Under the pieces are notes generated by a model. It made no database searches. It had not been told where the DNA came from and saw only the letters and a list, made by a program, of their open reading frames with translations. The position numbers and the translations under genes are program-made. From Nemophila menziesii (Eukaryota > Streptophyta > Magnoliopsida > Boraginales > Hydrophyllaceae), in the NCBI GenBank assembly GCA_029959085.1, contig JARWIR010000039.1, positions 3,348,001 to 3,412,000 of the forward strand: a stretch of DNA of 64,000 nt, in the 5' to 3' direction. Positions 10,672-22,255 of this stretch are shown here, one piece after another. Position 1 is the first letter of the stretch. Each line of letters begins with the position of its first letter.

Positions 10672-10858
10672 CCTTTTACCTAAAATACTATTCACCACTA
10701 GCATGTTTTTTACCAAACAAAAAATTTATCTACTTGGAGCAACTCTAGGGTATTATACTATCTCTATTTGCAGCCTTCTTCCAGTCTTATCAACAAACGG
10801 TCACCGTCTCTAGCTCTCCCGCCGATCCTTAACCTTAGCTACCTTCCCTTGAGAAAGG

Positions 10859-13190
10859 ATGAACCTTTCTTCGGATATGCCTACTACTAACCCTTCCTCT
10901 GAAATCATAATTATTAATTCTATAACTAAATCTATAGATATAATTAAGTATAAACTACATGCATAGGGGTATTGGAGTTGCTGTCATAAAGTTATTAAGG
11001 TCAAGAGTTTAGAAATGCGGAAATCAATTACTTGTCATTCTAGATTACATCTACTATTCACTCTATCTTTGGTCCTAACTTTCAGTTTTTGGAAGACTGG
11101 ATGATGGTTAGGAAAGAGTAAGTTATCTCGATGGTCTGTGTTTTTCGCTCTAATCTTCTTGATACTTGTAGTGATTTTATACAAATGACACATCATCTAA
11201 TTATTTTACATTGGTCTAAGCAAAATATTAACAGGAATCACACCACATGCGTGCAGATTGAAAACCCTTTTGGCTATCTTCAGGCGGTGTATCTCTATGG
11301 TCATTATGAGCCTGACCAGGTGTCTCTGAAGACGCCTCATGTTGTAGTATATTGAAAAATTAAAGTACTATATATTTACTTACACTCCAAGATATCACAG
11401 GTACAATCCGTATCTCTCCAGTTTCTGTCCACCTTCTCGCCTTCATTCCTTTCTTGTTATTTCAATTGTGTTCCTATCGTTTTTGTTTATGATTATTCTC
11501 TCTTATTTTGTTCGTGGTTTTTTGTGTCAAAACTATTGTGATCACTAAACGAATATGTCCCTTACGTACCCATCATGGCCACCCATGATCATTATGCACT
11601 CCCATGTATTACCATCAATGATCACATCTCAGAAAGCTTGGGGTTATCAATATAGGAATTAAGACTAGCCTTGTTAATGCTTTGAGAGAGCATACGTCTA
11701 CCATCATATATGCCTTTGAAGAAACAAGAGTGTTTGTTGTTGGTCTTTGCAAGTACATCATAGACAAATAGTGTATACAAAGGAACTTCTATCTAACTGA
11801 GGTAAATTCGAATACATTCAACCTTGACGTATTTGATAATAAAGAGTTTAAGAGAATTCGGGAAATGAGACCAGGGGTCTTTCTCAATATGAACATGGGC
11901 TACACATTATGGTCACGTTTTTCAATTTCCATATCTCATTGGAATATTCATCTCTTTGTGTACAACCCAAAGAATTGGCTTTTATCTAGAACAATGTCAA
12001 TACCATTATGGCGCTCGAGGTCTAATTTTTTGAAATCGAGGCAACAGATTACCCAGAAGTTCCTATTGAGGATATTAAGATATTGAGGTTTTGAAGCAAG
12101 TTCAGCACTAAAAGAGAACCCCAACCCCCCCCCCCCCAGACACCTATCTCATAGCAAGAAGTTGGTGCAGGCTAGATCACCTTCCAATATGAGAACACAT
12201 GCTCTCTATATTTCAATTGTGGATATGTTGTACACCACTATGGAGAGTGCAGGGTCGACAACGCGATTTATGTGGAGGATATGAATGAACGTATGAAGTT
12301 GACATAGAGCATAGATAACATCGCCAAGTTCCCTCATATCAATCCCATTTATGGGATTCGACTCAAAATTGATGGAAATTTACAAGCTTCATCAACAAAG
12401 GTATTTGGAGAACGGAGGGCAATGATAATATTATAACCAGAAATGGAAATGGAGGTGGTATAACAATTAGGGATGAAAACGATGTGGACATAGGCGGGTA
12501 TGAATACACGAGAAACTCCAGAGCTCATAGATGATTGATAACAATGACAAGAGGTTCGACAATGCAGAGGACCAGACTTATTTGGATTGTTAGAATAGGA
12601 AAGTTATGGAGCTAAGAAATGAGATACATAATAGTTCAAAGATACTTGAGGTCTTCAAGAGAATCACAGCTGTATACGTGTATGAAAACAGTGATGATAA
12701 CTCTTTCGTTAGTACTGGTAAGAAGAAGCAATGGGATAATCAGAATTTCAAAGGTAAGACTAGCACATAGATTGAGAAAGAGTTTTTGTCCAGCTATGAT
12801 AACATAATCGAGAAAAAGAAGGCGATCAAGAGAATGAGAGAGTTTAAGTCAGCGGTTTGTGTAGAAACTAGCAAAAAGAAAAGTTTGTTTGAGATCACTA
12901 ATTTTAAGAAGATACATGTGGTGGAAGATAGAATGGATACAAGTAGTGCGAATGTGAGAGTCAATGTTTCGAAAAATTTTAAAACTCTAGAAGAGATTGA
13001 TGACCAGGCGGAGGATGATGAAGACCCAAAAGGGATGGTTGAAGATGATATGGATTGTCAAGTTGAACCTGAAGAGGAGGAAGATGGCTTCGGAATGGAT
13101 GAAGAAATGATGATGGGATTTTCAAGCGAAGGATTGATAATAGTGAATTTTTTACGTCTACGACAATGTGGAGAAGGAGGAAGAACTTGA
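10859..13190 (+). pseudogene. LINE ORF1-like region
   Basis: The region is broken into short frames. At 12209-12250 it encodes YFNCGYVVHHYGEC, which is a CCHC zinc knuckle (C-x2-C-x4-H-x4-C) with its first Cys changed to Tyr, as found in nucleic-acid-binding ORF1 proteins of plant LINEs. The last open frame (12786-13190, 134 codons) is lysine-rich, then strongly acidic (Asp/Glu runs), a usual tail. A run of 13 C at 12125-12137 probably contributes to frame loss. The start at 10859 is a guess (first ATG after a pyrimidine-rich leader). Confidence 0.55.
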
Positions 13191-13247
13191 TCCCGACATG
13201 ATTTAAAAGGGGAACGGCCAATCCCTTGAAGTGGCCGTCAAGGAAAA

Positions 13248-14278
13248 ATGAGTACACTATTCTGGAACTTTCGAGGGATATGGGCTCCTTTAACAGTTTC
13301 TAACTTAAGATTCGTGGTGGTGCGCTATAAACCGGGGGTGGAAGTATTTTGTGAGACTATGATGAGGGAGGTGGACTCGCATGATACTGATAGATTATTA
13401 GGTTTTGATAATCATTTTTTTGTGGACACTACCAGGAATTCTTTTCTTTTTGGTGGTTATCTTGTTATTTTGGAACTCTTATGTGCATTTGGTGGTTGTT
13501 TTCTGTAGTCCGAATTTCGTTATCCTTCGTTTTAATGACATTTCCTTTCTGTATTATATGGTTTGTATACATGCTCCTAACGATAATGATGACAGATTAA
13601 AAACTTAGGAGGAAAACACAAAATGGATTAAAGTCATATCGGAGCCTTAAATTATTATTGAGGATTTTAATGAAGTTCTCAACATAAATGAGAAATATAG
13701 CCTTAATATAGTTAATTTTAGTCATCTTCATGAATTTCAAAACTTCCTAATTCATAATTCTCTTATAGAAATTAAATCTACAGGGTATTTTTTCACATGG
13801 TTCAATAGAAGTTTTGGCAATAAAGTAGTAATAGTTAAATTTGATAGAGCTTTAGCTTCTTATGAATGGATGAATTTAATTCCACAAGATCAAATTTTCA
13901 TTCCTCCTGCTATAAGTTTCGATCATTCGCCTCTGATTCTACAATGTGACTATAATATGAGACAAGGTACTAAACATTTTAAATTTGAATCTTTTTTACT
14001 TGACAATGCTAACAGACCTATGGTTGAAAAAGCTTGGGGAAATCATAGGTGATGAAAATTATTTCCCTAATTTTGTCAATAAAAGAGATAAGACAGTCCG
14101 TGATCTAAAAACATGGAGCAGAAGATTCTTTAAAAATTACGAGACACAAATCAAGATACTACAAGAACGAGTCACAATTATCAATAATTCAGAAGCAACA
14201 TCGAAACTACTTCAAGGAGAAAAATATATTAATTCACAAATCAAATTTGAATTTATGTGTAGGAAAAATATTGGGTAA
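13248..14278 (+). pseudogene. LINE endonuclease domain
   Basis: It begins with MSTLFWNFRGIWAPLTV, matching the family start (LSWNCRGLGNPRTV), followed by residues matching KPDIVFLxET. After a frameshift, 13650-14040 is open and encodes IEDFNEVLNINEKY (family GDFNxI, Gly changed to Glu), FFTWFNR, then SFDHSPLIL at about 13915-13941 with the catalytic-type Asp-His pair retained (SDH motif with Ser changed to Phe). Role in an active element: nicking the target to prime reverse transcription. Several stops and the altered motifs indicate loss of function. Confidence 0.8.
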
Positions 14279-14499
14279 ATAGATCTCGTCAAAATTGGCT
14301 AACTTACAGAGATAAAAATACAAAAAAAATTCACTTATCTACTATTCAGAGAAGAAATCATAACAAAGTCCTTAGAATTAAAGACAAAAATAGGGAAATT
14401 GAAACGAAGACACAGTTGAGGTAAAAAATTGTTTCCAAATTTTTTATAAAAAATTATACAGTGAACAGATTGCAGATGAAGAAAGCAGCAGAACATATT

Positions 14500-16030
14500 A
14501 AATAAAAAATGAATGATACATTAACTATGCAACCTACAATGGAAGAAGTTGAAAAAGTCGTTAGGGGCCTTTCATCCTCATAAGCCTCGTGACCTGATGG
14601 ATTAAACGGTAAGTTTTATAAAGAATTTTAGGATATTATAAAATATGATATTTTTCTGATTGTTCAAGACTTCTTCCTTAACAATATTACTTGAGAAACT
14701 TAAGGATACTCTCATTACCCTCATTCCAAAAGGGAATACCTAGGAAAAATTATGTGATTTTAGACCTATTTCTTGTGTAAAAATCAGTTATAAAATTATA
14801 GCTAAAATGCTAACGAATAGGCTACATATATTTATGAATGATATTGTTTCATTAACACAATCAGCTTTCATCAAGAGTAGAGCCATACAAGATAATATTT
14901 TTATAGCTCGGGAACTTTCTTTCTTCATGAGTCGTAAAGAAAAAAATATTAGGATATGGCTAAAACTTATGATCAGGTAAGGTGAGATTTTCTTCTTCTT
15001 ATTGTTCAGAAGCTTGGTTTTGTGATCAATGGATACTATGGATAAAAAATTGCATAATAGTTATTTCTTTTAAAATAAAGATGAATGGAAAAAGAACTGA
15101 AAAATGCAATCCTGAAAGGGCTCTAAGGCAAGGTGATCCTCTATCCCCTTTTGTTTCACTATCATGACTGAATCGCATATTAGTCTTATGAATCACTATG
15201 TTCTTAACGATCAAATTCAAGGTATAACGATCAATAGTAATTGCCCTAGTATATCTCATTTATTGTCTGTTGATGATTCATTTTTCTTTTTGAATAATCG
15301 ATAATAATGACATACATCCTTTTAACAAATGTCTTAACATTTATTGTTTGGGTTCTAAACAAAAGATAAATTTTGATAAATATGCAGTTATGTTTACTAA
15401 GGAGACCCCACAAGATAAATGAGAATCGCATCAGACATCAGTATTAAAAGAAACAAAAGATTCAGGTAACTATCTGGGATACCTTTATGTCATAAAGGAT
15501 CAAAAGTGAAATCATTGTAATGGATTGTAAGAAAACTATTCAAGAGAACAGGTGGGTGGAAAGCCAAGCTCCTTTCAAAAGGAGGCAAAGAAGTCATTAT
15601 CAAGGCTATTCTACAAGTCATCCCCAATTATACCATGTCTACTTTATCTTTTCATATCTCATTTTGTAATAAACTAAACTCTAGTATCTATAATTTCTGG
15701 TGGAATTCAGGAGAACGTAATAGGATACATTCGATAGCATGGGAAAATTAGCAGTCGGAAAACTTTTAGGAGGTATCGGGTTTAAAGACTTTACAAGAAT
15801 GAACGCCTCCCTTTTGGTGGCATAGGCCTAGAAAATCATGTCAAACCTTAACACTCTGTCAACAAGAGTTCTTAAAGGTGTATACTTCTACAATAAAGAT
15901 TTTATGGATGTTAAACTTCGACAGAGTAGAACATGGAGTTGGGAAAGCATCCTAGAGGGTAGAGACTTCATTAGGAAATATGAGATTTACCAAATAGGAA
16001 ATGGAGAAAGTATGAGAAGAAAAATTGATT
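14500..16030 (+). pseudogene. LINE reverse transcriptase domain
   Basis: Recognisable blocks in order: FRPISCVKISYKIIAKML (about 14760), SLTQSAFIKSRAIQDNI (about 14850), ALRQGDPLSPF (about 15115-15150), then ISHLLSVDDSFFF, where SVDD (15266-15277) is the YxDD-type catalytic box, with the aspartate pair kept. The thumb region continues in the duplicated block (GGKEVIIKAILQVIPNYTM at about 15585). Frameshifts separate the blocks. The domain would synthesise cDNA from LINE RNA. Confidence 0.85.
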
Positions 16031-16303
16031 GATACGAATTGGAAGATAGAGAAACCACCAAATAGTAATCTAACAAACATCAAAGAACTATGGAAACGAG
16101 GTACGTTTGAATGGGATCTAGAAATTTTAGATGACATTTTTCCTAAACCTATTATTCCTTGCATTACGAAAATATATACTTTCGATATTGATACTAAGGA
16201 TAAGTTTATTTGGACCTTTTTTTTTATGGTCAATATTCTTCTAAAACTGGATATAAATACTAACTGACAACAGATTTTCCATCAACCTCAATCAGTAGAA
16301 GAT

Positions 16304-16760
16304 ATGGAAATTCTAAACACTCCTCTATGGAAAAGTATCTTGAATTCAATTATACCAAAAACAATAAAGATTTATATGTGGAAAGCTTGCAACATTGCGA
16401 TCCCAACAAAAAATAATTTATATAAGACAAAATGCACAGACTCTAATGAATTTATGCGGTGTATATGGAAAACTGATACAGCTGAACACTTGTTGATTAT
16501 TTATAATGCAAGCAAAGAAATTTGGTCTGAAAGGACAAATTTACTTTTCTCAGGAAAGCCTTTACATTTCTCTGTAGTAAAGGCTTTCCTGAGGAAAGTA
16601 AATCCAACCTATGATTAACAGGATCACTCATTTGGCTGTTGACTTTAGTCCCATTACATTCGAATATATTCCTAGAAGACTCAACGGTCAAGCGAATAAA
16701 CTCACAAAGAAGTTAGACACGATGTCACCCTCTTGCAGAGGAACATGGTGTCTTTGACTT
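16304..16760 (+). pseudogene. LINE zinc-binding domain and RNase H tail (copy B)
   Basis: The frame 16304-16618 contains PLWKSILNSIIPKTIKIYMW and TAEHLLIIYNASKEIW, the pattern of the zinc-binding module that follows RT in plant LINEs. Key Cys positions are replaced. The fold-back hairpin at 16539-16603 ends this module. Directly after it comes only the end of RNase H (VDFSPITFEYIPRRLNGQAN). Most of the RNase H domain is absent. Confidence 0.75.
16539..16603. repeat. Fold-back hairpin, 27-bp arms (copy B)
   Basis: Arms are 16539-16565 and 16577-16603, with one mismatch and an 11-base loop, the same as 1119-1183. It produces two mirror-image short frames encoding LFSGKP and KAFLRKVN on opposite strands. 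Confidence 0.9.
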
Positions 16761-17109
16761 TTTGAATGACTTGAAGAAGGCTGGCATAGGCTAATCTGAT
16801 TTTGCAGTTTCTCATTTTGTTCCTTGGTTGTTTGTACAAGTCTAATAAACAATTTATCTATTAGGATGTAGTTTTTAGTAATGGGTTCATATAGATATAA
16901 AAAAATCTAATCTTTTATTATTACTATTCAAATTTAACTTTAACATTTGTGTTTTAATAAAAAAATTAAAATATCAATACACATTATAAAAGATTTTTTT
17001 TATTATATTCTATATATATGTGTGTGAAATTTCAATTAACAAACTTTTGAAATAATTATTTTTTGCTATTCAAATCTTCTTTATTATCTTTTTTTTGTCA
17101 TACAAAAAC

Positions 17110-17425
17110 AAAATCAAGAAATTAAATACAATATTGTTTCAAAACTTTTATAATAAATTCAATACTATCTATCACATCATTAGAATCCCAGATAGGTATC
17201 TCGCCTTTTTTCCTAGTATATTTTGCTACCACATCGGATATGACGTTTCTTTTTCTTTTAATATGACATATTTTCCAATTCGGATATCTCGCTGCCTATT
17301 TCCAAATTATTTCAATTAATGGTCGAATTTTCCAATCTATAACTTGTATTCCTTCGATTCCTTGTGCAATTTCCAAATTATCGGTATAGAAGATAGCTCT
17401 GTCTAATTTCAAAGAGTATGTTGTC
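17110..17425 (-). pseudogene. LINE RNase H fragment upstream of the DEFL gene (copy B)
   Basis: Copy-B duplicate of 1690-2005, with the same RNase H C-terminal residues on the minus strand (TDNLEIAQGI, RNVISDVVAKY). It ends about 65 bp before the TATA box at 17491, so the upstream control region of the intact gene includes TE sequence. Confidence 0.65.
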
Positions 17426-17490
17426 TTACTTATTAATAATCATTTTCCCAATTTTATTATTAGTAAAGTTGACTATCTCATATCTTCCCC

Positions 17491-17497
17491 TATAAAT
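17491..17497 (+). promoter_or_regulatory. TATA box of the intact DEFL gene
   Basis: TATAAAT after CCCC lies 87 bases before the ATG. Transcription would be expected to start roughly 30 bases downstream, giving a leader of about 55 bases without an upstream ATG that I can see in 17522-17577. Confidence 0.65.
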
Positions 17498-17577
17498 ATC
17501 ATTTTATCCTTTGCAACACTAATAAGTTATAATTTTGCTAAAATAATTATTGAAGAAGCATTTGTTATCTGGCAAGT

Positions 17578-18421
17578 ATGGCTAAAATTTTGTATCTACG
17601 TTGCTTATTCATCATATTTGTTTTATCAGGTTTGTTAATTAATATTTTTTAAATCATCCTAACTTAATTTGAACTACTGCACTAAAATTTTTGAATATAA
17701 TATTATATATATAACACATTTGTTAATAACAATGTATTATCTATACGTGTAATCGAAAAATTAAATCAACCAGTTGGGATTAGCTCACTGGTGCAGGTTC
17801 GAACCGAGTCAATGACTTCGAGTCTAAAGTGGCTCTCTTATGTAACAAAAAAATTAAATCATACCATTGTTCATCTCATATATTTTAATTAATTCCATGT
17901 CACATATGTTTTAATTTATCTCCGGGTTTTATTTCAATTTTGACACCTTTTTTGAGAAGATCGCTAGAACTTTTATTTTGTGCATGTTCTTCTGTTTATA
18001 TCTCTCAAATGTAAAAATAGATTTGATAAAGTCAATTAAAAATAATGAATCTGATTATCAATCTCCCAGTTTTTTATATAATATCTTTATCTTCTACACG
18101 GTGATTAAATAAATTAAGTACATCCTTGTTATCTAAAAGTAGACTTGATGTGTTTATATAATACTTTATTAATGTATTCTTAAAACTAAAATTCATATGA
18201 TAATTCTCCTTATTTTGGCAGTTGGCTTCGTGATGATGACTGAAGCAGATAGATGTTTTTCAAGTCCAAAAATAGAGGGGTGTGATAAGAAACAATGTGC
18301 TGAAATTTGTGAGAGAAGCTTCCCCGGCAACAGCGGTGGAGGTTGTTTCTTAAATGTTTGTGTTTGTAGGTATGAATGTCTCGGTCTCTCATCAAATAGG
18401 AAGCACAAATCACATATATGA
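17578..18421 (+). CDS. Defensin-like (DEFL) secreted cysteine-rich peptide, intact copy
   Basis: Two exons, 17578-17629 and 18222-18421, encode 83 residues. The intron (17630-18221, GT...AG, phase 1) falls near the end of the signal peptide, the usual place in plant DEFL genes. Residues 1 to about 26 are a hydrophobic signal peptide (MAKILYLRCLFIIFVLS..., cleavage probably after TEA). The mature part has eight cysteines spaced C-x8-C-x4-C-x3-C-x11-C-x4-C-x1-C-x3-C, with GGGC before the fifth (gamma-core) and a CxC pair, which fits the CS-alpha-beta fold with four disulfides. A basic tail (SSNRKHKSHI) follows. Plant DEFLs act outside the cell as antimicrobial peptides or as signals, for example between pollen and pistil; the sequence alone does not say which. 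The start is fixed by the TATA box and by signal-peptide sense. The upstream copy is a pseudogene. Confidence 0.88.
17769..17848 (+). mobile_element. tRNA-derived SINE in the DEFL intron (copy B)
   Basis: Same 80-bp insertion as at 2349: A-box-like TAGCTCACTGG, B-box GGTTCGAACCG, and a 13-bp target duplication AAAAATTAAATCA at 17756-17768 and 17849-17861. It lies in the intron in sense orientation, well away from the splice sites. Confidence 0.8.
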
Positions 18422-19016
18422 AATCAACAATTAATTAACAAAACAGAGGTTGTATTTATATATTTGATTGTAAGGATACTCTAATGATTAATACGAATGC
18501 AAAGTTTTTATGTTCTTAACCTCGAATCCTTAAGCTTCGAAGAAAACATTATACTGCATCCGTATTTTTGTTTTTGAGTCTAATACTCCATCGGTCTATA
18601 TATGAATGAAATCTAGTTGTGTTACGCACATAGACCAAGAAATATAAGGGTGAATGTTCAATATACTTCCACTGCTATGTACTATCTTTTAAACATATGG
18701 TCTTTTTTACCTTTTCTGAGAGATCTTAGTTTCAAATTCAGTTGTGGACAACAAATTGATCTAGATGGAAGAAGTTTAAAAAGATACAGGTTTTAATTAG
18801 GAAAGAAATCCCAAAACTATAAAAATTAAGTTACGAGAAAATTTTAATAAATGATAAGAAAATAGTAATAATCTGAGTTATCAAAAAATATATTAAGTTG
18901 AGTTATACATCATAAGCGTTTTATCCTTTAATTGATGAATGATCTGAGTTTTGGTAAATTCTTAAAACACAAAATTTGAGTGACGAAAAATTCTCATAAC
19001 TGATAAGAAAAAAAAG
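18422..19016. other. Non-coding sequence 3' of the intact DEFL gene
   Basis: Contains the transcript 3' region of the DEFL gene (no strong AATAAA signal noticed) and the start of the GAGTTAT-motif array. No other gene is seen. Confidence 0.6.
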
Positions 19017-19252
19017 TAGGAGTGGAAATCAGATGGAACAGATCGGAAAACGCCTTTCCGAATTTTTTTTATTTTTTTTCAGAATAGCTTTTTCCATTCC
19101 AATTCCGTTCCGAAATTTCCGGAATCGGAAAAAAATTCAGAATATGAAATTTTGGAATATATTGGAAATTACAAAAACTTGACCTTATAAATTGGAATTT
19201 TCTGATCGGAAAAATCCAAAATTAGAAATTTTATATCTGATTTCCACCCCTA
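19017..19252. mobile_element. hAT-like MITE, short form (copy B)
   Basis: It has the same terminal inverted repeats as 3599-4677 (TAGGAGTGGAAATCAGAT and its inverted partner), but only 236 bp long. The interior joins at a short A-rich microhomology (TATAAATTGG). It is most simply an internal-deletion derivative made after the duplication. Confidence 0.75.
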
Positions 19253-19906
19253 GGAAAAACTTATAAGTTGGGTTATGCATTATAAGTCTTTTATTTTTAT
19301 TTGATAAACAATCTGAGTTTTGAAAAATACCCCATAACTCAAACTATTTTTTAAATCACAGGTAAAACACATACAAATATAGTATATATCATATTTCGTG
19401 ATGCATACTTATTGTTTGCTACTTTACAAACATTAAAAAAAATTAAAATATATAAACAACACAAAAATGCAGCAAAAAAGAAGAACAAACTGAGTTATGA
19501 ATAAATACCTATAACTCACACGGTAATTCAAAAAGAAAGTAAAAAAGATGTAAAAAAACGTTAAATGTCATATATGAAGTATAAAAATGTTAATAAACAA
19601 TAAACAAGAAAAAAATATGAGCAAAACAGAAAATGTATCAAAAAACAAAAAATATATTGAGTTATGGAAAATTTCTCATAACTCAATATGTTATTCAAAA
19701 AAAGAAGAAAAACACATACTTTTGTACAATAAGATCAATAAAAAGATAGAAAAAAGATTTCAAAAACCAAAACAAAAAAAATATCTTATATCTTATTGGG
19801 CATTAATTTAAAATATAATTTATGAACCCCATCATTTTTATAATACCATTCATAAAAATTCTTAATATTTTATATTTTTATCAAAAAATTAATTCATAAA
19901 ATATAA
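19253..19906. other. AT-rich non-coding sequence with GAGTTAT motifs (copy B)
   Basis: Counterpart of 4678-5330. The open frame at 19587-19811 is lysine- and asparagine-rich low-complexity sequence, differs at its C-terminus from the copy-A frame by a frameshift, and is not a believable gene. Confidence 0.55.
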
Positions 19907-21032
19907 GGTAAATGTTACTAGGGACCACTAAACTATCACAACATTACTATTTGGACCACTTAACTATTACGGATTCTAAATAACCCACTAATGTATTAAA
20001 CTCGTTTCAAATCAGCCACTTCATTAAATTATCTTTTATAAATGAATAACTATCAACCTCATAGCAATTAACGGATATAGTTCTGTGAAGTGTACTACTA
20101 TTAATTACGGTCATCTTCTATACACATAGTCTAAGATAAATTCAAGTTTGACTTTGATTAATCAAGATTTTCTGCAATTTATCACCTTAGTTTACAATAT
20201 AATATTATGAAATCTTCGAATTCAGTTGAAAATTATATAGCTTTAAGAATAAAATATCTTTTTCGGGTGCCTTGGGATCAAATATATTGTAAAAAAAAGT
20301 TTAAAGAAGTTGTGGATAATTTATTAGGTCGTTGATCTTATAATATTTTCATCTAATTATACTGTTGATTTTGAAAAAAGATGGAATATTTCTTTTGTTA
20401 AAGGGTATTTTTACTAAGAACTTGGTTGCATGTGAAATTCTTGGTTTAGTTAAGAACCTATTCAGCGAGAAATTAACAAATTAACAGATTAACAGATTAT
20501 ATATGGATTGTGAAAAAATATGGATTGTTCAAATTCTTTTAGCCATTAAATAAATGATAATTAGTTGCATTTTAGGGAAGGGAGCCTAAGCTGGCTTGGT
20601 GTAAATCTCTCTTCAAAATACTTGCCTTGAAGTCTGTGTCACTCACTTAATGGACACATGCTTCCTCCAAAGATAAAAGATTTGTTCTCATCGAAAAAAA
20701 AACAAAGTATGTAAATCGCATTTATTACATCAAATGCTTTATGTAGATGGTCAAGATTTGTTTCACATTCTTAGTTGAAATAGTATTTTGGAGAGCATCA
20801 AATTTCAGTAGCTAAAATTAGGTTTACAATAAATATACTAATATTACACTTCATAGAACTATATCCGGCGATGGATATGAACTTGATAATTGTTCATTTT
20901 TAAAATTAATTTAATGAAGTGGCTGATTTGGAACAATTTTAATACATTAGTGAGGTTTTGGAAACCCGTAATAGTTAAGTGGTCCAAACAGGACCGCTGA
21001 GATAGTTTAGTGGTCTCTAGTAACATTTACCC
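19907..21032. mobile_element. Mutator-like non-autonomous element (copy B)
   Basis: 1,126 bp with inverted ends of about 125 bp and a perfect 10-bp duplication TAAAATATAA at 19897-19906 and 21033-21042. Same length as copy A. No transposase frame. Confidence 0.85.
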
Positions 21033-21739
21033 TAAAATATAAATGAGACCTAAGTGGAGAAATACTATTGAAAAGTGTCTCGTTATTTTAAACTGATAAA
21101 CATTGTTAAAAATATGAACTTTCTTTTTGGATTAAACCCATACACTTTAATAAAGTGGACCATCTATACTTACTTTTAGAGAAAACGTTTCATATTCGGT
21201 TGGAAGTCATTATATATTATAATAACACTCTTCTTTAATAACTACATCATTAGCAACGAGAAAATATCATCGCTAATGATCGGTCATTAGAGACGAATCA
21301 CTTGTTTCGTCGACAATGAATACTAAAAAACTTAAATTACGTTATAACAATGACACATGTTGTCGCTATTGATAACGCCCACTAGCGATGCAATGATGCC
21401 GTCGATTTTGATGTTATTACTAACGAATATTTTTATCGACTGCAACAAAAATTGTCATCGCTAATGTTTGATGCGATATAAATATAGTGGATTGGGAAGT
21501 CTACACATTTAATACCCACCCAAATATTTCCCATCTCCAATCCCAAACCCTATGCCAAAATTCCATCTATCGGACCACCAACCACCGCCACTCAAACAAG
21601 AACGGTCTTTAGCAGTGATCAATATTGTAGCAGTGATATTGCGGCTGTAAAACAAGATAGTGATAGAAAATGTGAAATAACTTCCTCTTCCTATACCTTT
21701 TCCAATCACTAGACAATTCAGTTTAGATAAAGCCTATGA
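21033..21739. other. Non-coding stretch with CGCTAATG-type motifs (copy B)
   Basis: Counterpart of 6457-7159. It carries the same subterminal-like short repeats (21240-21480), plus a few extra bases near 21606 relative to copy A. Confidence 0.35.
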
Positions 21740-21884
21740 CTTGTATCAGTTTTTTTATTTGAAATAAATATAGAATACAAATAGAAATATAAATGCAATA
21801 GTTAACCCACTGCACTTTGACATCAAAGACTAGTGAGATATCTAAGAAAGGAAGAGAGAAGTAAACTTCCATCCAAAAATATCG

Positions 21885-22255
21885 ATGTTACGTCTTACAC
21901 ATTTAGTCAGTGAATCTGCAATCCAGTTGAGACTTCTTTTAATATGTAGATTATTCCGTTCAGGGAATCTTTTTATCCATTGTCCAGGTATTTTCCATAA
22001 TTGGTTGGATCTTCCAATAAATTTTTGTCATCTTATGAATACCTTGGATAATTTCAAGGTTTTCGAAGTAGAAGGAGAAACTTTGTTGATTACGGTCACA
22101 AGCAGACCTCATGGCCAAAAGAATGGCCCAAACTTCACCTTCAATGAAAGATTTGATTTTGTATCTTTTCAAAACTGTGTGGGTGATTTAAGCTTTGCTA
22201 TTAACCACAAGAGATGTAATGCCTTCCACTTTCCATTCCTTAGTAAATGATGCAC
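21885..22255 (-). pseudogene. Minus-strand LINE RNase H, distal part (copy B)
   Basis: Continuation of the LINE beyond the solo LTR. The minus-strand frame 21960-22172 encodes the FIEGEVWAILLAMRSACDRN and YFENLEIIQGI blocks of RNase H. It is identical in content to 7377-7589. Confidence 0.75.

Larger units (their letters stand above)
10680..16880 (+). mobile_element. Near full-length degenerate L1-type LINE
   Basis: In order: 5' region, ORF1-like region with a CCHC-type knuckle and an acidic tail, apurinic-type endonuclease, reverse transcriptase, zinc-binding domain, and a remnant of RNase H. The order matches plant L1-type LINEs. Stops and frameshifts are frequent throughout, so it is inactive. 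The 5' end is not sharply defined. The 3' half is duplicated at 1-1440. Confidence 0.8.

Noticed and set aside
12979..13257. Minus-strand frame opposite the LINE ORF1 tail
   Set aside because: Shadow of the acidic, purine-rich sense frame.
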